Shown here: positions 46,913 to 55,857 of the stretch, piece after piece
Numbering within the stretch: the stretch's first letter is position 1
How the letters are laid out: every line of letters begins with the position of its first letter
Assembly: GCA_963827905.1 (NCBI GenBank)
Contig: CAWHCB010000007.1
Coordinates: 372,001 to 436,000 of the forward strand
Direction of reading: 5' to 3'
DNA: 64,000 nucleotides
DNA from: JACXTP01 sp963827905
GTDB lineage: Archaea > Thermoplasmatota > Thermoplasmata > Methanomassiliicoccales > UBA472
Notes under the pieces: generated by a model
The model's database searches: none
The model's input: the letters and a program-made list of their open reading frames with translations, nothing else
What the model was told of the DNA's origin: nothing
Translations under genes and position numbers: made by a program

Positions 46913-47660
46913 ATGGGGCGGAGGGAATTCGATATAGAGGCGAGAGTGGTGGCCACCCATGCGGCGCTTTATGTTCGGCAATCCCCTGAGCCGGTTCCTC
47001 ACCCGCCACCTAACCGTCGGTGACATACTCTCCGAGGCATTCTATGGGGTCTGGATGGCATCGGTATCGACGGGGATCGTTTTCGGGGCCACCGACCCAA
47101 CCAGCACTTCGGCTCTGGTTTCGATGGTCATGGTAGCGATCACGGTGAACATCGTCTGGGGCACGATCGACGGTTGGACCTCCGTTTTCGGCCCGAAGGT
47201 CAATGATGCAACCAACGACCGGGTCGTTGCGCCGCCTCTGGTCCGACCCAAAGGACAAGAAGGCCAAGGAATGGGTGCAGGACGAGCTATCCTCGGGCAT
47301 GGGGCGGAACTTGGACGAGGTGAGGAGTGCTAAGGGTCCGGCGACATCTACGTGGAGTCAGGAACCGTAGGTGCCGGTCGGCTACGAGCACGGATGCCGA
47401 CCGCGAGGACGGCATGGTCATACGTGTCATTGGTGATCGTCGAGGCCCTAATGGCCCTGTTGATCGTGTTCCCGTATCTCATCTTCCCCGGCGAGATCCT
47501 TCGCACCGATGATATCCCGGACCATCGCCATCAGCATCGCCGGTGCCATAGCATATTGGTTCGCCGGAGGCTCAACCGCCCTCATCCCTGGGTCTGGGTA
47601 TTGTTCTTCGTCGTGCTGATCTTCGCGGTCGTGACCTTCTCTTGGGTCACTGGGTGGTGA
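46913..47660 (+). CDS. Five-helix membrane protein, VIT/CCC1-like layout (frame breaks)
   Basis: Reconstructed over several frames: MGRREFDIEARVVAT, then two helices (ILSEAFYGVWMASVSTGIVF, LVSMVMVAITVNIVWGTIDG), a charged cytosolic stretch (WSDPKDKKAKEWVQDELSSG), and three further helices (VSLVIVEALMALLIVFPYLI, ISIAGAIAYWFAGG, VWVLFFVVLIFAVVTFSWV). This 2+3 layout resembles the VIT1/CCC1 iron and manganese transporters, but I see no firm motif. Breaks near 46957, 47235, 47340 and 47510-47580. It is the third gene in the DUF1638 cluster. Confidence 0.5.
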
Positions 47661-47978
47661 GCCTGACCGTCGCCGGCCTGCTCGTAGCCTTCGACGGCAG
47701 ACGGCAAGCAATCGAGGACCGCGGCCAGTCCGGACAAGTGCAGGTTCATGGCGACGGCTCCCACCACCTCCCCTCGATTCGCACCCATCCTCCGCGCCAT
47801 CATGGAATGGAAGTACACGCCCGGGGGTTACGGTTCGCGCACTGGATGGCGATGTTGATCAGCTGCTTGGTCTTTGGATCGAGGCCGGCATGGCCTTCTG
47901 CACCTCGACCAGCTCATCGAACTTCTCCTGAAGCTCAGGGCATTCCTCGCGGAACAGCTCAAAAGGACTCTTGTCCAT
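47582..47978 (-). CDS. Carboxymuconolactone decarboxylase-like protein (two missing bases)
   Basis: About 132 residues, AhpD/CMD type: FREECPELQEKFDELVEVQK, then PKTKQLINIAIQCANRNPRG and VYFHSMMARRMGANRGEVVG. A Cys and a His occupy roughly the positions of the family's CxxxH site. Missing Gs near 47893 and 47838 restore one frame. It overlaps the end of the convergent five-helix gene by 79 bp, so the true 3' end may be earlier. Confidence 0.6.
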
Positions 47979-48027
47979 GGGAAATGAACCAGTGGACTGT
48001 CTATTCAACACCGATTGCAGAGAAGAG

Positions 48028-48099
48028 TGCGGGTACCGGGATTCGAACCCGGGCTCGAAGCTTGGGAAGCTTCAGTCCTAACCACTAGACTATACCCGC
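48028..48099 (-). tRNA. tRNA-Gly (CCC)
   Basis: Complete cloverleaf on the minus strand: acceptor GCGGGTA/TACCCGC, D arm GTCTAGTGGTTAGGAC, anticodon stem GAAGC/GCTTC around loop TTCCCAA (anticodon CCC), T arm CCGGG-TTCGAAT-CCCGG, discriminator A. The CCA end is not encoded. No intron. Confidence 0.95.
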
Positions 48100-48167
48100 G
48101 ATGTGCCGCCCATGGCGCTATCCAGATAAAAATTTTTGTGGGTCCAGTGACAGTCGACTGCACCGGC

Positions 48168-48443
48168 TCACTTATTGACGACCTTCAGGACGTTCTCCAG
48201 CTCGGAGATTATCCTGTAGATCACGGTGCGACCGTGCATCGGTATGTTGGGGTCGTTGGCCAGGTCATCCAGCTTTCCGATGGCCCCTGCGATCTTGACG
48301 TCCATGGGCTCGTTCTTCTCCAAACGGGTCTTCGCCTCGGTGGCGCCCCTTCTGATGTTACGTGGCACCGAGGTGTCCTCTGCCAGTTGGTCCAACACCT
48401 CGATGATCTGATTCAGCTTAACCTTCGGGTCGATCTCTGCCAT
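48168..48443 (-). CDS. UPF0147 family protein
   Basis: 91 residues, all helical. The family pattern VLDQLAEDTSVPRNIRRGA and LANDPNIPMHGRTVIYRIIS is clear. ATG 48443 (MAEIDPKVKL) is preferred over 48449. Conserved across archaea; function unknown. Confidence 0.85.
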   Translation of the reverse strand: MAEIDPKVKLNQIIEVLDQLAEDTSVPRNIRRGATEAKTRLEKNEPMDVKIAGAIGKLDDLANDPNIPMHGRTVIYRIISELENVLKVVNK

Positions 48444-48479
48444 AAGCAAACTACCTCCTTGAACGTGAAACGCCTTGAC

Positions 48480-48815
48480 CTAAAGGTCGTCGGCGTCGAA
48501 CTTCTTCTCCCCTCTCTCCTTGAAGGTGGTGACCACCATCAGGGTCTTCGTGTCCTTGACCCCGGAGATCGCAGAGATCTCCTCGACCAGGAACCTTTTC
48601 AGTTGGTTATAGTTCTTGAACTTGGTCTTCACCACGATGTCCGTGTCGCCAGTGACAAGGAAAACATCCTCGACGATATCATAGCCAGAAACCCTCTCGG
48701 CTATGGCGTCGGCTTCTTTGGTATCGACCTTCAGGTTGATGATGGCGGTGACCTGGTCATCGCCATAATAAGAGGACATGACCGTATCATAGCCTTCCCG
48801 CTCTCCATTGGCCAT
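48480..48815 (-). CDS. Stand-alone Lrp/AsnC ligand-binding (RAM) domain protein
   Basis: 111 residues with only the RAM effector domain (VTAIINLKVDTKEADAIAER, VFLVTGDTDIVVKTKFKNYN) and no helix-turn-helix. Such proteins may form mixed oligomers with full-length Lrp regulators or act as amino-acid sensors. The frame is clean. It is followed by the UPF0147 gene, 36 bp away. Confidence 0.82.
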   Translation of the reverse strand: MANGEREGYDTVMSSYYGDDQVTAIINLKVDTKEADAIAERVSGYDIVEDVFLVTGDTDIVVKTKFKNYNQLKRFLVEEISAISGVKDTKTLMVVTTFKERGEKKFDADDL

Positions 48816-48878
48816 ATCAACATCCTCTCCGACCCCAACCCGATCCCTTTTTCATCCTCATATATCGCCCGAAGGCGC

Positions 48879-49046
48879 TCACATCGAGGTCTCGAACTCC
48901 TCTTGCAGGTCGATGATCACCTGCTCGAGGACCTCTTCCAGACTAGGGCTCTGATATTCCCTAAGTCCACCAAGTTCGCTCTGCACTCGGGCGATGTAAG
49001 TGTTGTTGTTCTTAAGGAACTCGACGTTGCACAGTGATTCTTCCAT
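48879..49046 (-). CDS. Small hypothetical protein
   Basis: 55 residues, MEESLCNVEFLKNNNTYIAR then acidic helix LEEVLEQVIIDLQEEFE. In-frame upstream sequence to 49169 contains TATATATAAC at about 49103-49112, which looks like the promoter, so the ATG at 49046 is chosen. No family recognised. Confidence 0.5.
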   Translation of the reverse strand: MEESLCNVEFLKNNNTYIARVQSELGGLREYQSPSLEEVLEQVIIDLQEEFETSM

Positions 49047-49188
49047 TATGACCAACCCCGGGACTATGTCCAAAGAGCGTTTCGATATTTGCCCGAATAC
49101 TAAGTTATATATAAAGTGTTTTCTGAACGCTCCCAATCCCAGAGACATCTGGGTGACGGTCATGGTCAAAAAACGACCGAAGCTCGGC

Positions 49189-49633
49189 TCAAAGCAACGC
49201 CCTTTCCATGTACCAGGCGTCCTCTCCCCTGCCGAAGAAGTCAGGGATGCGGTCGCCTATGCGATACCCCCTGCCGAGGTAGAGGTTGATGGCCGCCTCG
49301 TTCTCCACCCTCACCTCCAGGAAGATCATCGATGAACCGCGTTGCCTTGCCAGTTCCTCCATGTGGGTCAGGAGGGGCTTGCTGCGCCCATGCCCCTGCT
49401 CCTCAGGTATGATGGCGAGCGACAGAATGCGCGACCGGAGGGTCGAAGGGTCGTGAAGCACCATCGCGGAGGCCACGACCTCGCCTTCCACCATTCCGAT
49501 CAGCGACGTCAACCTCCTGGTCCTCCAGCAATGAGACCAGATACCGACGGGAGAAACGCTCTCTGCCAAAGCATTCGTGCTCTATTCGCATCAGTCCGGG
49601 AAGGTCCTCTTTGGTGGCGGGCCGTACGAGCAC
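49189..49633 (-). CDS. GNAT N-acetyltransferase, RimI-like (one frame break)
   Basis: Probable protein N-terminal acetyltransferase. VRPATKEDLPGLMRIEHECF begins the fold; the acetyl-CoA site is LAIIPEEQGHGRSKPLLTHM (Q/R-x-x-G-x-G/S type), and VRVENEAAINLYLGRGY follows. An extra base near 49508 (GAGGTTGACG) breaks the frame. About 147 residues from the GTG at 49633; TCTTATCTATTC just upstream may be part of the promoter. Confidence 0.82.
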
Positions 49634-49743
49634 GGCCAACAATCCCGACCCGAATAGATAAGAGTTGTTCGCCAGCAAGACAATTGACAAACCGAAAGGA
49701 AAAGATATCCGGACGATGATGTTCAGGCAGGTCGTTCGTTAAT

Positions 49744-51044
49744 ATGGCAGGCTTCTCCCATATCCGAGATCTCCTGGAAAACCCACCAGGCGAAGACGGA
49801 GGTGCAGGTTCGGGGTTGGGTATATCGAACCCGCAGCAGCGGCAAGATCGTGTTCGCGGTGCTCAGGGACAGCACAGGCATAGTCCAGGTCACGATCAAG
49901 AAGGGCAATCTTCCCGATCCCGAGTTCGAGCAAGCGGTGGGGGCCACCATCGAGTCCTCGGTGGAGGTGCGTGGCACCGTGCACAAGGACGACCGGGCTC
50001 CAGGAGGCTACGAGCTCAGGGCCAAAGGCTTCCGCCTCATCGGGCCCGCCCCGCCCTTCCCCATCACCGAGTATCAGAGCGAGGAGCTGCTGCTGGACAA
50101 CCGCCACCTCTGGATACGCTCCCGGGAGCAGACGGCGGTCATGAAGGTCAAGGCCAGCCTGCTCATGGGTGCGAGGAACTGGTTGGACGAGAACGGTTTC
50201 TTCGAGGTCACCCCTCCCATCTTCACACAGAACGCCTGCGAGGGCGGCGTCACCCTTTTCAAGCTCAAGTACTTCGATCGGGAGGCCTATCTGAGCCAGA
50301 GCGCCCAGATGTACCTTGAGGCCATCATGTTCTCCCTGGAGCGGGTCTATTCCCTCACGCCCTCCTTCCGGGCGGAGAAATCGCGCACCACCAGGCATCT
50401 CACCGAGTTCTGGCACCTGGAGCTGGAGGAGGCCTGGGTGGACAACATCGGGAACATGAAGATCCAGGAGGAGCTGGTCTCCGCCATGGTCCAGGAGGTG
50501 GTCAGGGATAGGAAGGAGGAGATCTCCTTGCTAGGCCGCGACATCGAGCAGCTGAAGGCCATAGTGCCCCCCTTCAAGCGCGTCACCTACTCCCACATGA
50601 TCGAAAGGTTGCAGGGGAAGGGGATCGACATCGCTTGGGGGTGTGACCTGGGGGCAGCGGAGGAGCGGGCGGTGACCCAGGAGGAGATCATCCCCGATCT
50701 TCGTCACCAACTTCCCCATGGGGTGCAAGGCCTTCTACATGAAGCAGGACCCGGACGACCCCCGCACCGTGAAGTGCGCCGACCTGTTGGCACCAGAGGG
50801 ATATGGCGAGATAATCGGCGGAAGCGAGCGCGAAACGGACATAAACACCATCATGGCCCGCTTGGCGGAGCAACAGGTGCCGGTCGACGCCTACCAATGG
50901 TATCTGGACCTGCGTCGCTATGGTTCGGTGCCGCATTCCGGTTTCGGGTTGGGGGTGGAGCGGGTATTGCGTTGGGTGTGCAAATTGGAGCACATCCGGG
51001 ACGCGGTGCCTTTCCCGCGCACCGTGGCCAGGGCCTATCCCTGA
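49744..51044 (+). CDS. asnS: Asparaginyl-tRNA synthetase (two frame breaks)
   Basis: Class IIb synthetase. The N-terminal OB fold (VRGWVYRTRSSGKIVFAVLR) binds the anticodon; motif 2 reads FRAEKSRTTRHLTEFWHLE; motif 3 is GFGLGVERVLRW, then LEHIRDAVPFPR, which is AsnRS-like. NFPMGCKAFYMKQDP also favours AsnRS over AspRS. Extra bases near 49782 and 50696 disturb the frame; corrected, it has about 432 residues. The 3' end overlaps the convergent M20 gene by 10 bp. Confidence 0.88.
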
Positions 51045-52093
51045 GCCACCTGCTTGGCAAGCTCCACGTACAGTGATATGGACCGTTCCAGCTTGTCCCT
51101 TTCCACATATTCGTCGGGTGCATGGGCCATCTCCGGTCTTCCCGGTCCGCATATGACGATGTCCTTGACCTCGGCGCTGTAGACCGCCGCCTCCGTCGCG
51201 TACGGGACGACGATGGCCTCCGTGCCCAGGAAGTTCAGGGCGGACCGCACCAATGGGGTGTCAGGACTGGTCTCGAAGGCCGGTTGCTCGTACGGGACCC
51301 GGAGCTCGTATTCGTAGCCTTCCAACTTTCGCCTCAGCCCCACCTCTACGTCCTTGGCCTGCAAAGGGAAAGGGAACCGGACATCCAGCTCGACCCGGCA
51401 ACGGTCCGGGATGACGTTGCTCTTGTCCCCGCCCTGGACCACCGTCGCGCCCACCGTGACGTCCCTGCCCTCCGCCCGCACCTCTTGGGAATATTCATCG
51501 ATCTTGCCCAACAGCTTGCCCATGCGGATGATGGCGTTATCACCGAGCCAAGGCATGCTGGCATGCGCCGTTCTGCCCTTGGTATAGAGCTCAAAGGTGG
51601 AGACGCCCTTCTCCCGGTAGGCGACCCGAAGGTCCGTCGGCTCACCGATAACAATGGCGCTGGCGTTCTTGACCGCGTGCGTCCTTAGCAATGAGCGCGC
51701 CCCGTTCATGCGCACCTCCTCATCGGTCGTGAAGAGCACATAGAAGTCGATGTCCTGGTCCATCAGCGCCTTGGCGGCATGGAGCATGCCGGCGCAAGCC
51801 CCCTTCATGTCCGCCGCCCCTCGTCCATAAACGCGCCCGGACTCCACCTCGCCCTGTTCCATGGTCCAGTTCGAACCAACGGGGACGGTGTCCAGATGAC
51901 CCGACAGTGCCAGGCCGTTCACCCCGTTGTAGGCGATGATGGCCGGGCTCTCCCGGTCCCCTACCACGTCCACCTCCGCCCCCAGGTCCTTAAGCCAACC
52001 GGTGACGTAGTCCACCATCTCCTTCTTGTCGTCATTGTGGTCGCTGCGGATGAGCAGCAGATCGATGAGGGTCTCTGTGACTGTCCTGTCCAT
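51035..52093 (-). CDS. M20-family metallopeptidase/deacylase (ArgE/DapE/LysK type)
   Basis: Zinc-dependent aminoacylase-like enzyme. Metal ligands: ALSGHLDTVPVG (His, Asp), GRGAADMKGACAG, TTDEEVRMNGA (catalytic Glu and ligand Glu) and VICGPGRPEMAHAPDEYV. A lid domain follows TAHASMPWLGDNAI. 352 residues, clean frame. The substrate could be acetyl-ornithine, succinyl-diaminopimelate or carrier-bound lysine; sequence does not settle it. Confidence 0.87.
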   Translation of the reverse strand: MDRTVTETLIDLLLIRSDHNDDKKEMVDYVTGWLKDLGAEVDVVGDRESPAIIAYNGVNGLALSGHLDTVPVGSNWTMEQGEVESGRVYGRGAADMKGACAGMLHAAKALMDQDIDFYVLFTTDEEVRMNGARSLLRTHAVKNASAIVIGEPTDLRVAYREKGVSTFELYTKGRTAHASMPWLGDNAIIRMGKLLGKIDEYSQEVRAEGRDVTVGATVVQGGDKSNVIPDRCRVELDVRFPFPLQAKDVEVGLRRKLEGYEYELRVPYEQPAFETSPDTPLVRSALNFLGTEAIVVPYATEAAVYSAEVKDIVICGPGRPEMAHAPDEYVERDKLERSISLYVELAKQVAQG

Positions 52094-52094
52094 G

Positions 52095-53221
52095 CTATCC
52101 CTTCCGGTAGAACGGTGCCCGCACCACTCGCGCCGGCACGGCCTTGTCCCTGATCATCACATCCAACACGGTCCCCTCCTTGGCCAGGGACGGTGGCACG
52201 TAGCCCATGGCGATGCCCTTGTGCAGGCAGGGCGAGAAGGTGCCGCCGGTGACCGTCCCCACGTCCTTGCCCTCAAATCCGATCCTGTAACCGTGGCGGG
52301 GGATCCCCTTTTCCAGCAGTTCCAGGCACACCAGACGGGAAAGGTCTTCCCGTTTCTTTTGCTCGAGCAAAGCCCTCTTGCCGACGAAGTGATGCTCCCA
52401 CTTCACCACCCATTCCGGTCCGGTCTGGAGCGAGCTCTGGCGCCCATCGAAGTCGGTGCCTGACAGCAGGTAGCCCATCTCCAGGCGCAGAGTGTCCCTG
52501 GCGCCCAGCCCGACCGGTACCAATCCGTCCTTCGATCCCCTCCGCGAGGACGCGGTCCCAGAGCCAAACCGCTCGCTTGGAATCTATCAACAGCTCCATG
52601 CCGTCCTCACCGGTGTAACCGGTCCTGGCGGCCATCACCCTGCCGTTCCAAAGCAGGCCGTCCGGAGCGGGGACGTCGGCATCGATCAGACCGAAATGGA
52701 ACCGTTTGATGTTGTCGATAGGCACACGGCTGACCCGCCGCACGATGTCGATGGCCTTGGGGCCCTGAACGGCCAGACAGGCCACCTGGTCGGAGATGTC
52801 CACCACATGGTCGGCAGGGTCGTGGGACGCGGAACCACTGCAGGACGTCCTTCACCTTGGAGGCGTTCGGCACCAGAAGATATTCCTCCAGGTCGGTTCG
52901 GTAGACTATGGTGTCATCAATGATCATGCCCTCATCGTTGAGGATGTGCGAGTAAACCCCCTTGCCCACCGGGATGTCCTCGATGCTGTTCGTAATGAGC
53001 TTCTGGAGCAGTTCCTTGCTTCCTTTACCTCTCAGCACCAGGTCGCCCATGTGGGAGACGTCGAACAGACCTGCGGCCTTTCGGACGGCCAGATGTTCCT
53101 CGTTGATGCCGCTGTAAAAGACCGGCATATCCCAACCAGCGAACTCAATCATCCTTGCCCCGAGGGCAACATGCGAGTCGTGCAGAGGAGTCTCGAGCAT
53201 CCTTTTCCCCGTTTTAGCCAT
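52095..53221 (-). CDS. gcvT: Glycine cleavage system T protein (aminomethyltransferase; two frame breaks)
   Basis: Transfers the methylene group of glycine to tetrahydrofolate or a related pterin. Landmarks: PLHDSHVALGARMIEFAGWD, GLFDVSHMGDLVLRG, GMIIDDTIVYR, RTGYTGEDGMEL and TGGTFSPCLHKGIAMGYV. Extra bases near 52822 and 52532 break the frame; corrected length about 374 residues, as expected. ATG 53221 gives MAKTGKRML. No gcvH or gcvP is in the window. Confidence 0.9.
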
Positions 53222-53253
53222 TGTTGCACATCGTATATGCTTTTGACCATGTC

Positions 53254-54420
53254 TCAAAGGCTGAGCATGTCCTCTAGGCGTTCGCGGAGCACCTTGGCCG
53301 GTATATCTGGCAATGAGATATAGGTCGTCCTACCGCCCGAAGGGTCCCCGCTCACCTTGGTGGTGATGAGGCCGGCGTTGGACAGCTCTTGGACGTACTC
53401 CCAGAACTGGGTATGGGCGCGGGGCTTCTCCTTGTGCTCCTCGGCGGCGATGCGGTAGGCCTTCTCCGCCTCGCCAGTGGTGACGAAGGCATGGTCGCGC
53501 ATGGCGCGGGCGATGGCCAGCAGGACCAGCTTGCGCTGTCGGTCCAGCTCCTCGATCTTCGATTCCGTGACCACGGAGTAGGTGAGGGCCTTGGCGGCGC
53601 GGACGTGCTCGGGGACGATCCTTTCCGCCCCCTCTTCCTCCGCAAGCATCCCGGCGCGGTCCAGGAGCTCGATGGCGAACCTGGCGTCGCCGAACTCGGC
53701 GGCGATGTCCGCGATGAGCTGCACAGAGCCATCGTCTATGACGTTGTGGAACAGCGCCAGGTCGACACGGGCGGCGACGATGTCCCCCAGCTCCTCCACG
53801 GTGTAACGGTCGAAGCGGATGGCATTGGCGCGACGGAAGGTGGACATGGCGGCGGGGTCCAGCATGTCCAGCACATACTTCTGCGAGACCAGGATCAACG
53901 AGATGGAAGGTCGGGGCGATATCTTCTCCTCATCGAATCGGGAGAGCTGGTAGATCAGATCGGAAGCGCCTCGTTTGATGAGCACGTCGGCCTCGTCCAA
54001 CACAACGACCAGGTGCATGTGCCGCTTCTCAATGTGCTTGGTGATGGAGCGCAGCATCTCGGCAGTGGAGAATCCCCGGTCGGGGTAGCGCTCATCGAAG
54101 TGGGCGATGATGCGCTGCAGGACAGCGTTCTCGGAGCTGCGCTGCCTACAGTTCACGATGACGAAGTCCAGGACCTTCCCTTGACCCTGGGCCTCCTTCA
54201 CCAGGTCCAGACAGAAACGCTTGGTGGTGGCGGTCTTGCCGGTACCGACGTTCCCGACCAGCAGGGCGGTCTGGGACATGGAGCTCTCCACCACCGGGCG
54301 GAACAGGCTCCAAAGCCTCGCCATCTGCGCCTCGCGGTGAACCAGCTTGTCTGGGACATAATCGAAGGAGAGCTTGGCCTGGTCCTTGAATATTCGTGGC
54401 CCTGAGCCTCGGGCGGTCAA
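53254..54420 (-). CDS. cdc6: Orc1/Cdc6 replication initiator, second copy
   Basis: 388 residues with a clean frame. Walker A GNVGTGKT, Walker B VVVLDEADVLI, sensor 1 LILVSQKYV, and a C-terminal winged helix (TGEAEKAYRIAAEEH, VQELSNAGLITTKVSGD with the wing GGRTTYISL). It diverges clearly from the copy at 1-1059. It overlaps the upstream NIF3-like gene by 4 bp, so it is transcribed as the second gene of a pair and no origin-like spacer adjoins it. Confidence 0.92.
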   Translation of the reverse strand: MTARGSGPRIFKDQAKLSFDYVPDKLVHREAQMARLWSLFRPVVESSMSQTALLVGNVGTGKTATTKRFCLDLVKEAQGQGKVLDFVIVNCRQRSSENAVLQRIIAHFDERYPDRGFSTAEMLRSITKHIEKRHMHLVVVLDEADVLIKRGASDLIYQLSRFDEEKISPRPSISLILVSQKYVLDMLDPAAMSTFRRANAIRFDRYTVEELGDIVAARVDLALFHNVIDDGSVQLIADIAAEFGDARFAIELLDRAGMLAEEEGAERIVPEHVRAAKALTYSVVTESKIEELDRQRKLVLLAIARAMRDHAFVTTGEAEKAYRIAAEEHKEKPRAHTQFWEYVQELSNAGLITTKVSGDPSGGRTTYISLPDIPAKVLRERLEDMLSL

Positions 54421-55376
54421 GGTCGCCTCACCCTTATGAAACCGGAACAGGGAACGATATCCACGCCCAACGCCTCCACGCGGTCCGCCAGGAGGTTGAC
54501 GCCGAGCGAATCGGAGGGCATGTGGCCAGAGATGACGATGTTAACATGGTTCTTCCGGGCCTCCTCGATGTGATTCTCCGGAACGTGCATGCACACGACG
54601 GTGCCGACCCCTGCCTTGGCCAGGTTCTCGTAGGCGTCCTTGGGCATGGAGGTGCCCCCGGTCATCTTGACCATGACCTTGCCGGCCCGCCGTCCCTTGT
54701 CGCCCACCAGCACCTCTGGGTAGCTGTTGTTGCGGGCGGCGCGGTCGTACTCGGGAAGATCGAGAAGCGCGGCGAGTATGTCAGAGACCCTCTCCGGCCT
54801 CTTGTCCCTCAAGTAATTTTCAAGGAAGCGTTGCACAAGGTTATCGGTGCAGGAATGAAGGCACATGACCGGCACGTCGAGCAGTCGGGCCGCGTCCACC
54901 GCCTGGTCGATGTTGTTCGGGGAGATGCCTCTCGCCACCTCCTTGATGCGCGGTCCGAGTATGTCCTCGGCCACGGTGATCGGGACCCCCTGGTCCTCCA
55001 TCATGTACTCCATGATGTGCATGACCTCGGGGAACTGGGCCTGCGCTCGGCCGCGAGGGTGGTGGCCGATGACCGCGTCGATGCGCCTGCCCTTCTCCCG
55101 CAGACGGTCAGCGAGCAGGATCTCCGCGGGCGTGATGTCGATCCCCCAGAGCACCCCACCTATCTCAGAATCAGGGTCGCCATGGAGCAGACGGCTGTCA
55201 TAATAGGGGTTCCACAGGGAGTCCTTGTCGAAGCGGTCCTGCTCCTTGACCTCCATGTGCTCGTATCGCTCCCTGACCCGCTCCAGGTCGGCCTTGAGCT
55301 CCCCCGGTTCGCGGGGGTCGTGCTCCATGCCGAGCTGGATGGCCATGCGATATAGCTCGCCTAGCTTGACAGCCAT
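54417..55376 (-). CDS. NIF3/DUF34-like metal-binding protein
   Basis: 319 residues. The family metal site GHHPRG is visible, followed by PVMCLHSCTDN; the C-terminal half has MTGGTSMPKDAYENLAKAG and VVCMHVPENHIEEAR, then NIVISGHMPSDSLG. Dinuclear metal protein of uncertain role. Cotranscribed with the downstream Orc1/Cdc6 gene. Confidence 0.8.
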   Translation of the reverse strand: MAVKLGELYRMAIQLGMEHDPREPGELKADLERVRERYEHMEVKEQDRFDKDSLWNPYYDSRLLHGDPDSEIGGVLWGIDITPAEILLADRLREKGRRIDAVIGHHPRGRAQAQFPEVMHIMEYMMEDQGVPITVAEDILGPRIKEVARGISPNNIDQAVDAARLLDVPVMCLHSCTDNLVQRFLENYLRDKRPERVSDILAALLDLPEYDRAARNNSYPEVLVGDKGRRAGKVMVKMTGGTSMPKDAYENLAKAGVGTVVCMHVPENHIEEARKNHVNIVISGHMPSDSLGVNLLADRVEALGVDIVPCSGFIRVRRP

Positions 55377-55439
55377 GTCTGTGAAAAATAGCTGTGATTA
55401 TTTAATCCCTTCTTGGGCGCTTGGAGGAAGCTGCGCTGT

Positions 55440-55500
55440 CCTGTGAGCAAAATAAAAAAACGAAGAAAGGGAAAGGATTTCTTCGGGGCCATCGGCCCCT
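55440..55500 (-). terminator. Possible terminator of the ribosomal-protein operon
   Basis: On the plus strand GGGGCC-ATC-GGCCCC (55484-55498) is a perfect hairpin; read from the operon's direction it is followed about 30 bases later by a run of seven Ts (55449-55455). It lies just past the L12 stop. A T-run is the usual archaeal termination signal; the hairpin may protect the 3' end. Confidence 0.55.
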
Positions 55501-55525
55501 GGTTTGGTTCTCGCGCTCGGTCCGT

Positions 55526-55828
55526 TCAGCCGAACAAGGCAGAGAGTCCGGCGGCAGCCTCTTCCTCAGTTACCTGGGGCTCCTCCTTCTTCTCTTCCTT
55601 CTTCGCCTCACCGGATGGGGCGGCGGCGGCAGGTGCGGCGGCGGGGGCGGCGACCATCGCGGAGGCGATGGCCTCGTCGATGTTCACTCCGTCCAGGGAC
55701 CCGGTCAAGGCTTTCACCTTGGCGGCGTCGGCCTCGACACCAGCGGACTTGAGGACGCCAATGACGGCATCCTCTGTGATCGGCTTTCCAGCGGCATGAA
55801 GAACCAAGGCGCTGTATATGTACTCCAT
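55526..55828 (-). CDS. rpl12: Ribosomal protein L12 (P1/P2 type)
   Basis: Stalk protein that recruits translation factors. 100 residues: MEYIYSALVLHAAGKPITED at the start, an Ala/Pro-rich hinge, and the acidic tail ending GLSALFG. GGAGGT stands 7 bp before the ATG. Last gene of the SecE-Spt5-L11-L1-L10-L12 series. Confidence 0.95.
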   Translation of the reverse strand: MEYIYSALVLHAAGKPITEDAVIGVLKSAGVEADAAKVKALTGSLDGVNIDEAIASAMVAAPAAAPAAAAPSGEAKKEEKKEEPQVTEEEAAAGLSALFG

Positions 55829-55857
55829 TTTTCTTACCTCCTTATTTTTCAGTTATC

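Noticed and set aside
47642..48088. A plus-strand reading through the CMD-like gene and the tRNA
   Set aside because: It overlaps a perfect tRNA-Gly and an opposite-strand gene with clear family motifs.
53254..54420. A replication origin beside the second Orc1/Cdc6 gene
   Set aside because: The gene overlaps its upstream neighbour and no AT-rich spacer or repeated ORB-like element is seen.
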